From Wenyingzhuangia aestuarii (GTDB taxonomy: Bacteria; Bacteroidota; Bacteroidia; Flavobacteriales; Flavobacteriaceae), in assembly GCF_011927765.1 (NCBI RefSeq), contig NZ_JAATJG010000012.1, positions 62,001 to 126,000 on the forward strand: a DNA stretch of 64,000 nucleotides, read 5' to 3'. Both the position numbers and the translations under genes were made by a program. The notes beneath the pieces are model-generated. The model was not told where the DNA came from. It did no database searches and saw only the letters and a list, made by a program, of their open reading frames with translations. Below, piece by piece: positions 8,797 through 17,893 of this stretch (its first letter is position 1; every line of letters starts with the position of its first letter).

Positions 8797-11700
8797 TTAA
8801 TTGATTAATATCTCATCAATAAGAACACCTTTATTCTCTATAGTTTCTAAAACAATTGTATTGGCTCCTCTTTCTAATTGAATAGGCAGTTTTACTTTGT
8901 TCCAAAAGTTACCTGTGTTGCGAGTGTTTCTTAAAAACAATTTGTTTTGAACTACTTTGCCATTAACAATTACTTTAATGTATGTTCCTGGAGCATTGTT
9001 GTATTTACCGCTGTAACGTATAAACAAATCAGCCTCTCCGGCTCCTCCATCATTTTCTTGATACCATTCTAAACTTGCTCCAACTACATTATCTAGTTTT
9101 ACATAACCTTTACCTCTTACCAAAGTCTTTTTTTCTATAACTTTTCCTTTGATAATTTTGGCATCTTCGGCTTGTTCTCCTGCAATTACACGTTCTCCAG
9201 TATTTTTGTTCCAAGTAAATCCTAATTTCTTAGAAAACCTTTCTTCTAAAACCTGAACATTTTTTCCGTTTAAAACAATTAATGCTTTTACCGTGGTTTC
9301 TAAAGGAACTTCAAAACTGTTGGTATATAAGTTTGATTTTCTTGTAGGAGTTGTTCCATCCGTAGTATAATAAATTTGAATATCTGTTTTTGGTTTTTTA
9401 CCTCTTAACACCAATACGTCCGTGTCTATACTTACTTTATTAGAGGTAATTTGTTTTTTTTCTCCCAAAATACAACTTGCTAACAAAGCTATATCTCCAT
9501 TTGCATTGGTAGATTCTATAAAAGCTCTTGTTAATCCGTAAAAGGCTATTCTATTGTCTGGCCCCACATGTTGTTCTACATCTACAGGACTTCCGTTTCC
9601 TAAAGCTTTAATTTTTCCTGCTCCAATTACATTAAAATAGGTTCTATTTTCTCCGTAAGGATAAAATTCTCCTTTAGCATCTGTAGTAGTTACACGTACT
9701 TGTACAATGTCATTATTTTTATTTTCCAAAGATTCTCCATCTACCGATAATTTTATTTGACTAGGAACATCAGCAGTTCTAATAACTTTTTCTGTTATTT
9801 GTTTTCCATTTTTATATCCTACCGCTTTTAAAGTTCCTGGCTGCCACTTTACCATCCATTGGCATTGCATTTTTAACCATTCTTTATCTGGTTTTTGTTT
9901 TCCTAAAGATTTATCATTAAAAAACAATTCAACCTCATCGCAATTTGAGTATACCCATACTGGAATTTCAGTATCTAGAGCAACTTTAGGATGTGTCCAA
10001 TGCGGTAAAATATGTACCATTGGTTTAGTTGTCCACTGACTTTGATACAAATAATACAAATCTTTTTCAAAATTTGATAAATCTATTGCTCCTCCCATAA
10101 AAGCTTTAAAAGGCCAACCTCCGTGTACATATCCAGCTTCTCCAATATAATCGTGACCTGTCCAACGGAAAGAACCGGCATATGCTGGAATATCTCTTAT
10201 TTGAGCAATATTTAAACGAGATGATACTCGTACCATGGCATTATCATAACTAGAATTAAATATTTGCTTGTGATTGGTTCTGTTTAATTCATCTATCCAA
10301 TCATGTGTAAACACTTCTTTTTCTGTTAAATCTGGTAATGCGTAAGGTTTTTGTTTTTTACTAGGATATCCATCTCTAAACCAAGTTTTGGTTCTGTAAT
10401 ACCCTCTTACTTGCCAAGTATGTGTGTTTTCTGTACCAATAAAAACTTTACCGTTTTGCTCTTCTTCTATATGATCAAAAAATCCTTTTTTCTCACTATG
10501 CCCATTCACTCCCAAAACATCCATATATTCTGAACCTGAATGTCCTGAAGTTACCGGACGAGTATTATCTAATTCATGACAAGTTTTTACTAGTTCTGCA
10601 CCAATTTCTCCTTTGGTTTCGTTTCCAACACTATAAATAATAACCGATGGGTGATTTCTATCTCTTTTGACCCAATCTGTTAAATCTTGCTTCCACCATT
10701 TATCAAAAAATCTACCTCCATAATCTTCTGGAGCTTTTTCCATCCATCCATCAAAAATTTCATCCATTACCAACATTCCTAATTCATCACAGATATCGTA
10801 AAAAATTGGCGTTTGAGGATTGTGTGAAGTTCTAATAGCATTAACCCCCATATCTTTTAATTGCTGAATTCTATAACGAATAATTTTATCGGGAACTGCG
10901 GCTCCTAAAGGCCCTGCATCTTGATGATTACAAACTCCTTGTAATTTTACATTTTTTCCGTTGATCCAAATTCCAGACTCTGCTACCCATTTTACGTCTC
11001 TAACTCCAAACTTTGTTTTTACAATATCTACCACTTTTCCCTTTACCAATACTTCTGATACTAACGTATACAAATAAGGTGCTCCTGGATTCCATAGCTT
11101 AGGATTTTCAATTTTTAATTGATGATCGATAGTATTTTGAACTCCATTTACTGCTTTTAATTTTTCTGAAGTAGTTACAACTTTAACTCCTTGTGCGTTT
11201 ACAATAGAAGTTCTTAAAGTAGCTCTTACTTTTTTAGAATCTCCTGTATTATTTATATCCGTAGTTACTAAAACTTTGTTTCCTTCGGTTCTTACAAAAA
11301 CACCATCTCTAGCTATATTTACTTTGTTTTTTACATCAATCCAAGTATGAGAATAGATTCCACTCCCTGTATACCATCTTGCTGATGGTTGCTTGTCATT
11401 ATCTACTCTTACCGCAAAAGTAATTTTATCAGATTTTTGAGCAATTTCACTAATATCATACGCAAAAGAAATCCATCCATAAGGTCTATTTCCCAGTTTA
11501 ATTCCATTTGCCCAAACTGTACTATTCATAAAAACTCCTTCAAAAGCAATTTCTACTTGTTTTTCTTTCCATTCTTTAGGAACCGTAATGGTTTTTCTAT
11601 ACCAACCAAAACCTGCAGGTAAATATCCACATTTATCTCCCATAGGATTGCTTTCATCATATTCCCCCTCAATACTCCAATCGTGAGGTAAATTCAGTGT

Positions 11701-11844
11701 TTTCCAATCTGTATCCTTATAATTAATTTGCTCAGCACCTGTTACGTCTTGCTGTACAAATTTCCAATCTTTATCAAAATTGATATGCTGTTGGCTGTAT
11801 ACAGAAATAGCAAACAACAAAATAATTAACTTATAAAACTTCAT
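8797..11844 (-). CDS. GH2 beta-galactosidase with C-terminal accessory domains
   Basis: 1015 residues, signal peptide (...SVYSQ). The GH2 sandwich, immunoglobulin-like and TIM-barrel modules are in order; acid/base is E409 in YSVGNE and the likely nucleophile E472 in IGTEN. Beyond the usual DUF4982-type domain there is a chitobiase/FN3-associated domain (YYTTDGTTPT) and a terminal CBM6/35-like jelly roll. GH2 members remove non-reducing beta-linked galactose; in this locus it would act on the beta-1,4-linked G residue exposed by GH110. It is the second gene of an operon, 15 bp after the sulfatase at 11860-13290, and is followed by a strong terminator. Beta-glucuronidase or other GH2 activities cannot be excluded by sequence, but the context favours galactose. 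Confidence 0.88.
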   Translation of the reverse strand: MKFYKLIILLFAISVYSQQHINFDKDWKFVQQDVTGAEQINYKDTDWKTLNLPHDWSIEGEYDESNPMGDKCGYLPAGFGWYRKTITVPKEWKEKQVEIAFEGVFMNSTVWANGIKLGNRPYGWISFAYDISEIAQKSDKITFAVRVDNDKQPSARWYTGSGIYSHTWIDVKNKVNIARDGVFVRTEGNKVLVTTDINNTGDSKKVRATLRTSIVNAQGVKVVTTSEKLKAVNGVQNTIDHQLKIENPKLWNPGAPYLYTLVSEVLVKGKVVDIVKTKFGVRDVKWVAESGIWINGKNVKLQGVCNHQDAGPLGAAVPDKIIRYRIQQLKDMGVNAIRTSHNPQTPIFYDICDELGMLVMDEIFDGWMEKAPEDYGGRFFDKWWKQDLTDWVKRDRNHPSVIIYSVGNETKGEIGAELVKTCHELDNTRPVTSGHSGSEYMDVLGVNGHSEKKGFFDHIEEEQNGKVFIGTENTHTWQVRGYYRTKTWFRDGYPSKKQKPYALPDLTEKEVFTHDWIDELNRTNHKQIFNSSYDNAMVRVSSRLNIAQIRDIPAYAGSFRWTGHDYIGEAGYVHGGWPFKAFMGGAIDLSNFEKDLYYLYQSQWTTKPMVHILPHWTHPKVALDTEIPVWVYSNCDEVELFFNDKSLGKQKPDKEWLKMQCQWMVKWQPGTLKAVGYKNGKQITEKVIRTADVPSQIKLSVDGESLENKNNDIVQVRVTTTDAKGEFYPYGENRTYFNVIGAGKIKALGNGSPVDVEQHVGPDNRIAFYGLTRAFIESTNANGDIALLASCILGEKKQITSNKVSIDTDVLVLRGKKPKTDIQIYYTTDGTTPTRKSNLYTNSFEVPLETTVKALIVLNGKNVQVLEERFSKKLGFTWNKNTGERVIAGEQAEDAKIIKGKVIEKKTLVRGKGYVKLDNVVGASLEWYQENDGGAGEADLFIRYSGKYNNAPGTYIKVIVNGKVVQNKLFLRNTRNTGNFWNKVKLPIQLERGANTIVLETIENKGVLIDEILIN

Positions 11845-11859
11845 CTGTTAGGTTGATTG

Positions 11860-13290
11860 TTAAAATTTAAAGATGCTACTTTCACTTCTAGCATCCATCA
11901 TTATTTGTTGAATTTTAGCCACAACTTCTGGATGCTCTTTTGCTACATTTGTTGTTTCAAATTCATCCTTTTCTAAATTGTACAATTCTATTTTGGCCTT
12001 TGGATTGTTAATTGCTTTGTAAATCACCCCTTTCCATTTTCCTAAACGAACCGCTTTACGACCACCTTTAATATTAAATTCCCAATACAAATATTCATGT
12101 TCTTTTTGATTGTTTTGATTTAACAAAGTAGGTAAAAAAGAAATTCCATCACTCTGCTTTGGTGTTTCTACTCCAACAATATCTGCAAGCGTTGGCATTA
12201 CATCCCAAAAAGCAGAAACATGATTGGTTACCACTCCTTCTTTAATTTTTCCAGGCCAAGAAGCTACAAAAGGTGCACGAATTCCACCTTCATACAAATC
12301 TCTTTTAATACCTCTTAAACCTGCTGTACTGTTAAAGTATGCTGGGTTGGCTCCACCGGCATCATGCGCACCATTGTCACTTGTAAACATAATAATGGTA
12401 TTATCTTCTAATCCTAACTCTTTTACTTTTGCTACAATTTGCCCTACGTATACATCCATTCTATCTACCATAGATGCAAAAACAGCAAAAGGTATTTCTT
12501 GTGTACAATATTTATACTCTACAATGTTAGGTCCGTAATCCGATGAATAAGGATGATCCTTGTATGGAACCTCATCAAACTTGCCTATGTATTTTTGTAA
12601 AATAGAATCTTTGGGTGATATCAATTCGGCATGTGGCAATACAAAAGGGACATAAGCAAAGAATGGTTTTTCTTTGTTATCCTCTATAAATTCTAATGTT
12701 TTTTCCTGAATTTTATCTTGCGCATAAATCACTGTATTTGTCCAATCGTTTCCTTTTAAAGAATCAACTCCCTGATTATGATTTAAATAAGGTGGGTAAT
12801 ACCTGTGTGCTAATTTTTGATCGTTATAACCATAAAATTCATCAAACCCTTGTTTATTAGGATCTCCCTCTCCAAAACCTAAGCCCCATTTCCCAAACAT
12901 TCCAGTAGTATATCCTACTTGTTTTAACATTTCGGCAATAGTAATAGAACTTGCTGGTAAAGGAATTTGACCTCCATGCGCAACATCTTCTTTGTTTCCT
13001 CTAATGGGTGTGTGGCCAGTGTGTTGACCTGTTATTAAAGAAGATCTTGACGGAGCACAAACAGCAGATCCGCTATAGTGTTGTGTAAATTTAATTCCAT
13101 TTGTTGCCAAAGCATCAATATTGGGCGTTTTAAACCTTTTTTGACCATAAGTACTTAAATCTCCTATTCCTAAATCATCCGCTAAAATATAGATGATATT
13201 GGGCTTTTTATGAATTGTTGTTTCTGTTCTTGTTTTGGCTTTGCAAGCTCCTAGCAATAATACAATTGCAAAATATTTAAGTTTACTCAT
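11860..13290 (-). CDS. S1 family sulfatase, lipoprotein
   Basis: 476 residues. The N-terminus (LLLGAC) looks like a lipobox, suggesting membrane anchoring. S1 features: IYILADDLG metal site, signature C78-APSR with SLITG following, and FTSDNGAHD. It is of the arylsulfatase-A-like type with the downstream GIRAPF...WPGKI block and resembles the protein at 23574-24965. Formylglycine maturation is needed; no maturase is in the window. First gene of a two-gene operon with the GH2 at 8797-11844, implying that its product is directly handed to that beta-galactosidase. Substrate position is inferred only. Confidence 0.92.
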   Translation of the reverse strand: MSKLKYFAIVLLLGACKAKTRTETTIHKKPNIIYILADDLGIGDLSTYGQKRFKTPNIDALATNGIKFTQHYSGSAVCAPSRSSLITGQHTGHTPIRGNKEDVAHGGQIPLPASSITIAEMLKQVGYTTGMFGKWGLGFGEGDPNKQGFDEFYGYNDQKLAHRYYPPYLNHNQGVDSLKGNDWTNTVIYAQDKIQEKTLEFIEDNKEKPFFAYVPFVLPHAELISPKDSILQKYIGKFDEVPYKDHPYSSDYGPNIVEYKYCTQEIPFAVFASMVDRMDVYVGQIVAKVKELGLEDNTIIMFTSDNGAHDAGGANPAYFNSTAGLRGIKRDLYEGGIRAPFVASWPGKIKEGVVTNHVSAFWDVMPTLADIVGVETPKQSDGISFLPTLLNQNNQKEHEYLYWEFNIKGGRKAVRLGKWKGVIYKAINNPKAKIELYNLEKDEFETTNVAKEHPEVVAKIQQIMMDARSESSIFKF

Positions 13291-13316
13291 TATTAAATAA
13301 AATTATTTTATAAGGA

Positions 13317-13381
13317 CGAAGTTCTAAAAATAGCATACCATAAATGTCACCTAGCGTTTATACTTTGTTCTTGTTAGTAAC
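13317..13381 (-). promoter_or_regulatory. Putative promoter/operator for sulfatase-GH2 operon
   Basis: Degenerate box CGAAGTTC (13317-13324), proximal GTCACCTAGCGTTTA (13346-13360), distal GTTCTTGTTAGTAAC (13367-13381); same 22/43-bp geometry, box 27 bp from the ATG. The box is poor. Confidence 0.4.
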
Positions 13382-13432
13382 TAAAAGCACTATTTTTACA
13401 CATGCAAGCACTTAGTAAATATAAACAAAGAA

Positions 13433-13459
13433 AAAACCCTGAGAACATCTCAGGGTTTT
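13433..13459 (-). terminator. Terminator after GH150-like gene 13513-16209
   Basis: Perfect 12-bp stem AAAACCCTGAGA/TCTCAGGGTTTT with a 3-base loop and flanking A/T runs. Confidence 0.9.
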
Positions 13460-13512
13460 ACAATCACTTATTTTGATAATCTCTATTAATTATGAATCAC
13501 TAAAAAAAAAGA

Positions 13513-16209
13513 TTAATATGTTATATCTATAAACTTTAAAGAACCGGCTAACACCTTTGTATTGACCTTTCCTTTAACAATACTTATCTTTTCTTTTGAT
13601 AAAATATCGACTGCATTCTTTGGGAATTTTCCATTAAATGTAATTTCTACAGCTCTATCTTTAGGCTCTATATACCCTGGATCTACCAAAATTACACGAA
13701 CGTGAGTATTATCAATTCTAACAGCACTCCAAGAAGCTCCTTTAACCACAATTGGTAACTTAGACTTTCCTTTTGTCACAATTTCTTTAAACTCATCCAT
13801 ATATGTTTTTGCAGCCACTAATTCTCCGTTAGAAACTCCTTTAGAACCATTACTAACGCTATAAGGAATTTTACTCTTCTTCAATTCTTTTGCATATTCT
13901 ATTGGAGCAATTGGTACCATTCCATTTGGCATTACAGGCATGTAATTTAACCATCTATAATCTACCCCTAAAGCAATTTTAGAATAATCATGTTCTGGAA
14001 TACTGGTTCCAGCCCAATGCATTTGCGTTACAGAAAACACATCTTTATCATCCGTTCTCTTGTACTGTTTCATTGAGTGATGATTATCTATTGTATGAAT
14101 TAAATCTGCATCTACCTCTTTAATCAAATGCCAAGAACCAATAGACAAAATATCTTCTTTTTCTACCACGGGTAATACTCCAGACTTCATCAATCCAAAT
14201 AAAATATTTAGTCCTGGCTCTTCCGTAAAACTATTATCTGCAACCACTCCATGTTTTGCTCCATAAGCAGCCATCATTACTCCTTGTCTTAAGTAAGGTG
14301 AAATAGATTTTTGCCCACCTGGACTTAAGGGTCTCCAACTTGTTGGGTTGTCATCAATCAAACGCATGGCAAAATCATCAACATAACCCGCTACAAACAT
14401 ACCTACTCTTCCCGCTAAATTTACATCTTGAGTTCTGTTACTTGTATCTTCTGATGCTGGAGCAAGAATGTCGTTGTATTTGTTAGAAAAAAACAACTCT
14501 TGCCATAGAGGCAACTTGTTGGTTAATCCCCAAAAAGTATTCTTATATCTAAAATAAAGCTTTGCTCTGTTTTTATTCTTTCGGATGGCTTTTGCCAATC
14601 TAGGAACATACGCTCTAACAAAGTGTTGTACTCTAGGATCGTTTACATTATCCATTTCTGCATATACAAACCCTCTACAAGTTGTAGGTGCTGCTTCTAA
14701 AATTTGCTCTAAAGTTTCTATCTGAATGTAAAAAGGATCGTTACCGTGACCCGCCCAAAAGGTGAAATATTGTCCCTTTTTTTCATATTCTTTGGCCATA
14801 TTTACAATAGCCTCTCTAGAGTCTTTGTATTTTCCTCTTTTGTCTTTCTTTAAAGCTGTTTTTCCTATTTTAGCAACTAAAGGAGCTCTATCTGTACTTT
14901 CTTTTGGAGCTCTTTGAATAACAAATTCAACTTCATTTCCTTTTAACTTTTGAACCTTAGCATTTATTTTTTTTCCTGTAACCATTACCCATGGTTCTTG
15001 CGATTTTTCTTGATAACTAGGCATTTTAAAATTTAAAATTTGCTGATATAGCAAGTCTAAATTTTCTTTTACTTGTGCCATAGTCCCTGTTAAATGATGG
15101 CTGGTAGATAACCAAGAAGATTTTTTAAGATTAAATACATAAACTCCATTTCCACCATCTACCTCTCCTGCTGTAATTAGTTGTTTTGATTGCGGAGCTA
15201 ACACAAAATCACTATATACAATTTCTTGTTCATTTGCGTATCTAGTTCCTACTTTTTCTATCAACTTTCCTGTAAGATCTAATCTGTGAGTAAATCCTCC
15301 AAATTGAAATGCTATTTCATCTTTTACTGGTAGCAAACAAGTTCCTTTTACATTTGCATATCTCTGTAATTCTTTTCTTGTTCCTTTGTAATTTACAATC
15401 TGTTTTAAGTTTGAATCTAAAACAATAAAAACCGGAATCCAACTTAGATCTCCAAAAAACAATACATCAGAAAAACCATCTTTGTTGATATCTGCAACTT
15501 CAATATCTGTAAGCATTGCTTTGTTTAATTCTCTGTATTTAGATTTTTTATAATTTAACTCTCTTACTTCTGTTTTTGTGCTTGCATCTAAAATCCCTAA
15601 ATATTCCCATCTAAATTTATCATGTGCATAGGTCATTAAAAACAGATCTTGCTTATTTTTAGCTACAAAATTACCTGCTTCTATTTTTCTTACCACTCCT
15701 TTAATTTTAGTGGTACTTATTAATTTCCCTTGTGAATTTAGCTCGTATAGCTGATAATCGTTACCTCCAGCAAAAATTTGAACAGAACCATTATTTACCA
15801 CTGCTATTTCTGAAAAACGAACTTTATGATCTGGTGTAAATTTCCATAACAATTTTCCTTTACTAGACCAGCAATAAATAGTTCCATTAGCAGATGCTGC
15901 TAATAAATCATCATTAGCGTCTCCATTTACATCCGCTGCTTCTATCTCAAAAATTACTGCCGGAATCTCTACTTTGGCATTCCACAGTTTTTTACCCTCT
16001 AATGTGTAACAACCAACCCCCTCACTTAAACTAGAAACATATAAAACCTCTTTATTATTTATTGTTCCTACTACTGCATTTCTAACGCTTGTTTCTTGGG
16101 TAGAAAAACTTGTTGTTTTTACCTGTGCATAAGCTACTTTAGTACACATTATTATTGCAATAATGCAACTCAAAAATCTTAAAGACTTTATTATTTGATT
16201 GTTTTTCAT
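13513..16209 (-). CDS. Divergent GH150-like (lambda-carrageenase family) protein
   Basis: 898 residues with signal peptide (...KVAYAQ). The N-terminal half is a beta-propeller with FG-GAP/PQQ-like repeats (DVNGDANDDLL, DINKDGFSDVLF). The C-terminal half aligns with the two other proteins of this type (38636-41563, 41683-44499), sharing FWAGHGNDPF, a YxEM/YPE segment, an E(D/E)T motif and DN before a conserved basic stretch. Lambda-carrageenase CglA was described as a ~105-kDa enzyme with an N-terminal propeller, founding GH150; length, architecture and neighbourhood fit. It lacks the lectin-like N-terminal addition of 38636-41563 and is the most divergent of the three, so a different cleavage preference is possible. 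No T9SS tail. Single-gene unit with terminator. Family call rests on memory of architecture, not a search. Confidence 0.6.
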   Translation of the reverse strand: MKNNQIIKSLRFLSCIIAIIMCTKVAYAQVKTTSFSTQETSVRNAVVGTINNKEVLYVSSLSEGVGCYTLEGKKLWNAKVEIPAVIFEIEAADVNGDANDDLLAASANGTIYCWSSKGKLLWKFTPDHKVRFSEIAVVNNGSVQIFAGGNDYQLYELNSQGKLISTTKIKGVVRKIEAGNFVAKNKQDLFLMTYAHDKFRWEYLGILDASTKTEVRELNYKKSKYRELNKAMLTDIEVADINKDGFSDVLFFGDLSWIPVFIVLDSNLKQIVNYKGTRKELQRYANVKGTCLLPVKDEIAFQFGGFTHRLDLTGKLIEKVGTRYANEQEIVYSDFVLAPQSKQLITAGEVDGGNGVYVFNLKKSSWLSTSHHLTGTMAQVKENLDLLYQQILNFKMPSYQEKSQEPWVMVTGKKINAKVQKLKGNEVEFVIQRAPKESTDRAPLVAKIGKTALKKDKRGKYKDSREAIVNMAKEYEKKGQYFTFWAGHGNDPFYIQIETLEQILEAAPTTCRGFVYAEMDNVNDPRVQHFVRAYVPRLAKAIRKNKNRAKLYFRYKNTFWGLTNKLPLWQELFFSNKYNDILAPASEDTSNRTQDVNLAGRVGMFVAGYVDDFAMRLIDDNPTSWRPLSPGGQKSISPYLRQGVMMAAYGAKHGVVADNSFTEEPGLNILFGLMKSGVLPVVEKEDILSIGSWHLIKEVDADLIHTIDNHHSMKQYKRTDDKDVFSVTQMHWAGTSIPEHDYSKIALGVDYRWLNYMPVMPNGMVPIAPIEYAKELKKSKIPYSVSNGSKGVSNGELVAAKTYMDEFKEIVTKGKSKLPIVVKGASWSAVRIDNTHVRVILVDPGYIEPKDRAVEITFNGKFPKNAVDILSKEKISIVKGKVNTKVLAGSLKFIDITY

Positions 16210-16247
16210 CTATTAAATTAGTTTATATTAATGTTGCTTTAAGACAG

Positions 16248-16312
16248 CTAATATTCCTTTTTGTTTAACTTGATTTGTGTTTAGGCATCCATAAAATGTC
16301 TTATTCAGTATT
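16248..16312 (-). promoter_or_regulatory. Weak tandem operator candidate for GH150-like gene
   Basis: Box CTAATATT (16248-16255, poor), proximal GTGTTTAGGCATCCA (16277-16291), distal GTCTTATTCAGTATT (16298-16312). Spacing agrees with the other units, but the box match is weak. Confidence 0.3.
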
Positions 16313-16337
16313 TTTTTACACTTTGCTATAAAAAACC

Positions 16338-16372
16338 AAAAGCACAGAAACCATAATGACCTCTGTGCTTTT
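16338..16372 (-). terminator. Terminator of GH2-sulfatase operon
   Basis: 11-bp stem AAAAGCACAGA/TCTGTGCTTTT, 13-base loop, T-rich tail on the minus strand, 19 bp past the sulfatase stop. Confidence 0.85.
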
Positions 16373-16390
16373 TTTTGTGAATTGTACTTA

Positions 16391-17893
16391 TTAATTTACT
16401 GTACTTACTCCTGTTTTTCTCAACTCAATATACTTTGCTTTCATTTCTGCAACTCTCTTTGCATATTTTGCATCGTTAATTAAATTTTTAGATTCATCTT
16501 CCGATAAATTATCCTTTAAGTTAAATAAAGCTACATTGGTTAAGTTTCCTACCTTGTTTGCTTTTTTCTTAACATCCGATTTTACAATTAATTTCCAATC
16601 TCCATCTCTTAAAGCAAAACTAGGTCCTCCTGCAGATTGATGCATTAAATAAGTATGTGCTTTTCCTTTGGCAATTCCTTTAAAATATGGCAATAGGTTT
16701 GCTGAATCTAACACTTTTGTTTTGTCTAATTCTTGATGAGACAAAGCTGCCAAAGTAGCCACTACATCTTGCCCCACAATAGGTTCGTTAGAAATTGTAT
16801 TGGGTTTAATTTCCCCAGGCCATACGGCAATAAAAGGAACTCTGTGTCCTCCTTCGTTAATAGATCCTTTACTTCCTAACAATCCATTACTAGTATCGTG
16901 ACCCGCTTTTTTCATTCCTTGATCAAAAGACAATCCTCCATTATCTGACGTAAAAATGAATAAGGTGTTTTCATAAGCTCCTGTTTTTTTTAAAGCTTCT
17001 ACAATTAACCCTACTTGTAAATCCAATTCAAAAATCATATCTCCATGATCTCCTGGTGTGGTTCCTGCCACTTTAGTACCATCAAATCTAGCTGGTGGTT
17101 CGTGTGGAATGTGTACAGCTTGACTACAGTAATACATAAAAAACGGTTTACTTTTCTTTTGAGTATGAATATAATCGACTGCTTTGTGCGCTAAAATATT
17201 TCCTGCCGCTTTTGGATCCCAATTAGAATCTCCTAATCCGCCACGAGTTTTGTGTTTTTTTGCTGTTGCATACCCTGTTTGATTGGCATCTAACTCCTTT
17301 AAAACTGAGTTTGATTTTAACGGCAACCATTTTCTGTTTTCATAAAAAGCATAAGGTTCGTTCTGAATTCCTTCTGGTAATTCACAAGAATATTCAAAAC
17401 CATAACTTAACGCTCCTCCGTTTAAATAAGCATGATCTATTTTTTTTCCTTGTTCTCTAACCCAAGAGCCTCCAAGTCCCCATTTTCCAAAAAAGGCAGT
17501 TGTATATCCTCCTTTTTGAGCTATACGAGCACTCGTTGTATATCCATTTTTATCTATCAAAGCATCTGCTTCTGGAGTCCACACTCCAAAAGGTCTAGAA
17601 TTTCTATAAGAATAATTTCCCGTTAACATAGAAAAACGAGTAGGTGCACATAAAGATGCTGGTGAATGTGCATCGGTAAAACGCATTCCTTGGCTGATTA
17701 ACTTATCAATATTAGGAGTTTCTACAGTTAATTTTTTAACACCTCTTTCTTTTTGATAAAAACTTAAATCTCCCAAACCAATATCATCAGCCATTAGCAC
17801 CACAACATTGGGCATTTTATTTTGTGCAACCAAACCAGCTTGCAAACCCATACACACAAACGCGTAACTAATATATTTTTTTACTGTTTTCAT
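16391..17893 (-). CDS. S1 family sulfatase
   Basis: 500 residues with signal peptide (...GLVAQ). S1 features: VVLMADDIGLGDLS metal site, signature C82-APTR, FTSDNGGL and a GHRVPFIAVWPG block. The YSYRNSRPFG segment after the nucleophile and the long insert resemble the arylsulfatase-A-type branch that differs from 11860-13290. Its ATG overlaps the stop of the upstream GH2 gene by one base (TAATG), so the two are translationally coupled, implying a joint step on the same oligosaccharide. Requires formylglycine conversion. Position specificity unknown. Confidence 0.92.
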   Translation of the reverse strand: MKTVKKYISYAFVCMGLQAGLVAQNKMPNVVVLMADDIGLGDLSFYQKERGVKKLTVETPNIDKLISQGMRFTDAHSPASLCAPTRFSMLTGNYSYRNSRPFGVWTPEADALIDKNGYTTSARIAQKGGYTTAFFGKWGLGGSWVREQGKKIDHAYLNGGALSYGFEYSCELPEGIQNEPYAFYENRKWLPLKSNSVLKELDANQTGYATAKKHKTRGGLGDSNWDPKAAGNILAHKAVDYIHTQKKSKPFFMYYCSQAVHIPHEPPARFDGTKVAGTTPGDHGDMIFELDLQVGLIVEALKKTGAYENTLFIFTSDNGGLSFDQGMKKAGHDTSNGLLGSKGSINEGGHRVPFIAVWPGEIKPNTISNEPIVGQDVVATLAALSHQELDKTKVLDSANLLPYFKGIAKGKAHTYLMHQSAGGPSFALRDGDWKLIVKSDVKKKANKVGNLTNVALFNLKDNLSEDESKNLINDAKYAKRVAEMKAKYIELRKTGVSTVN

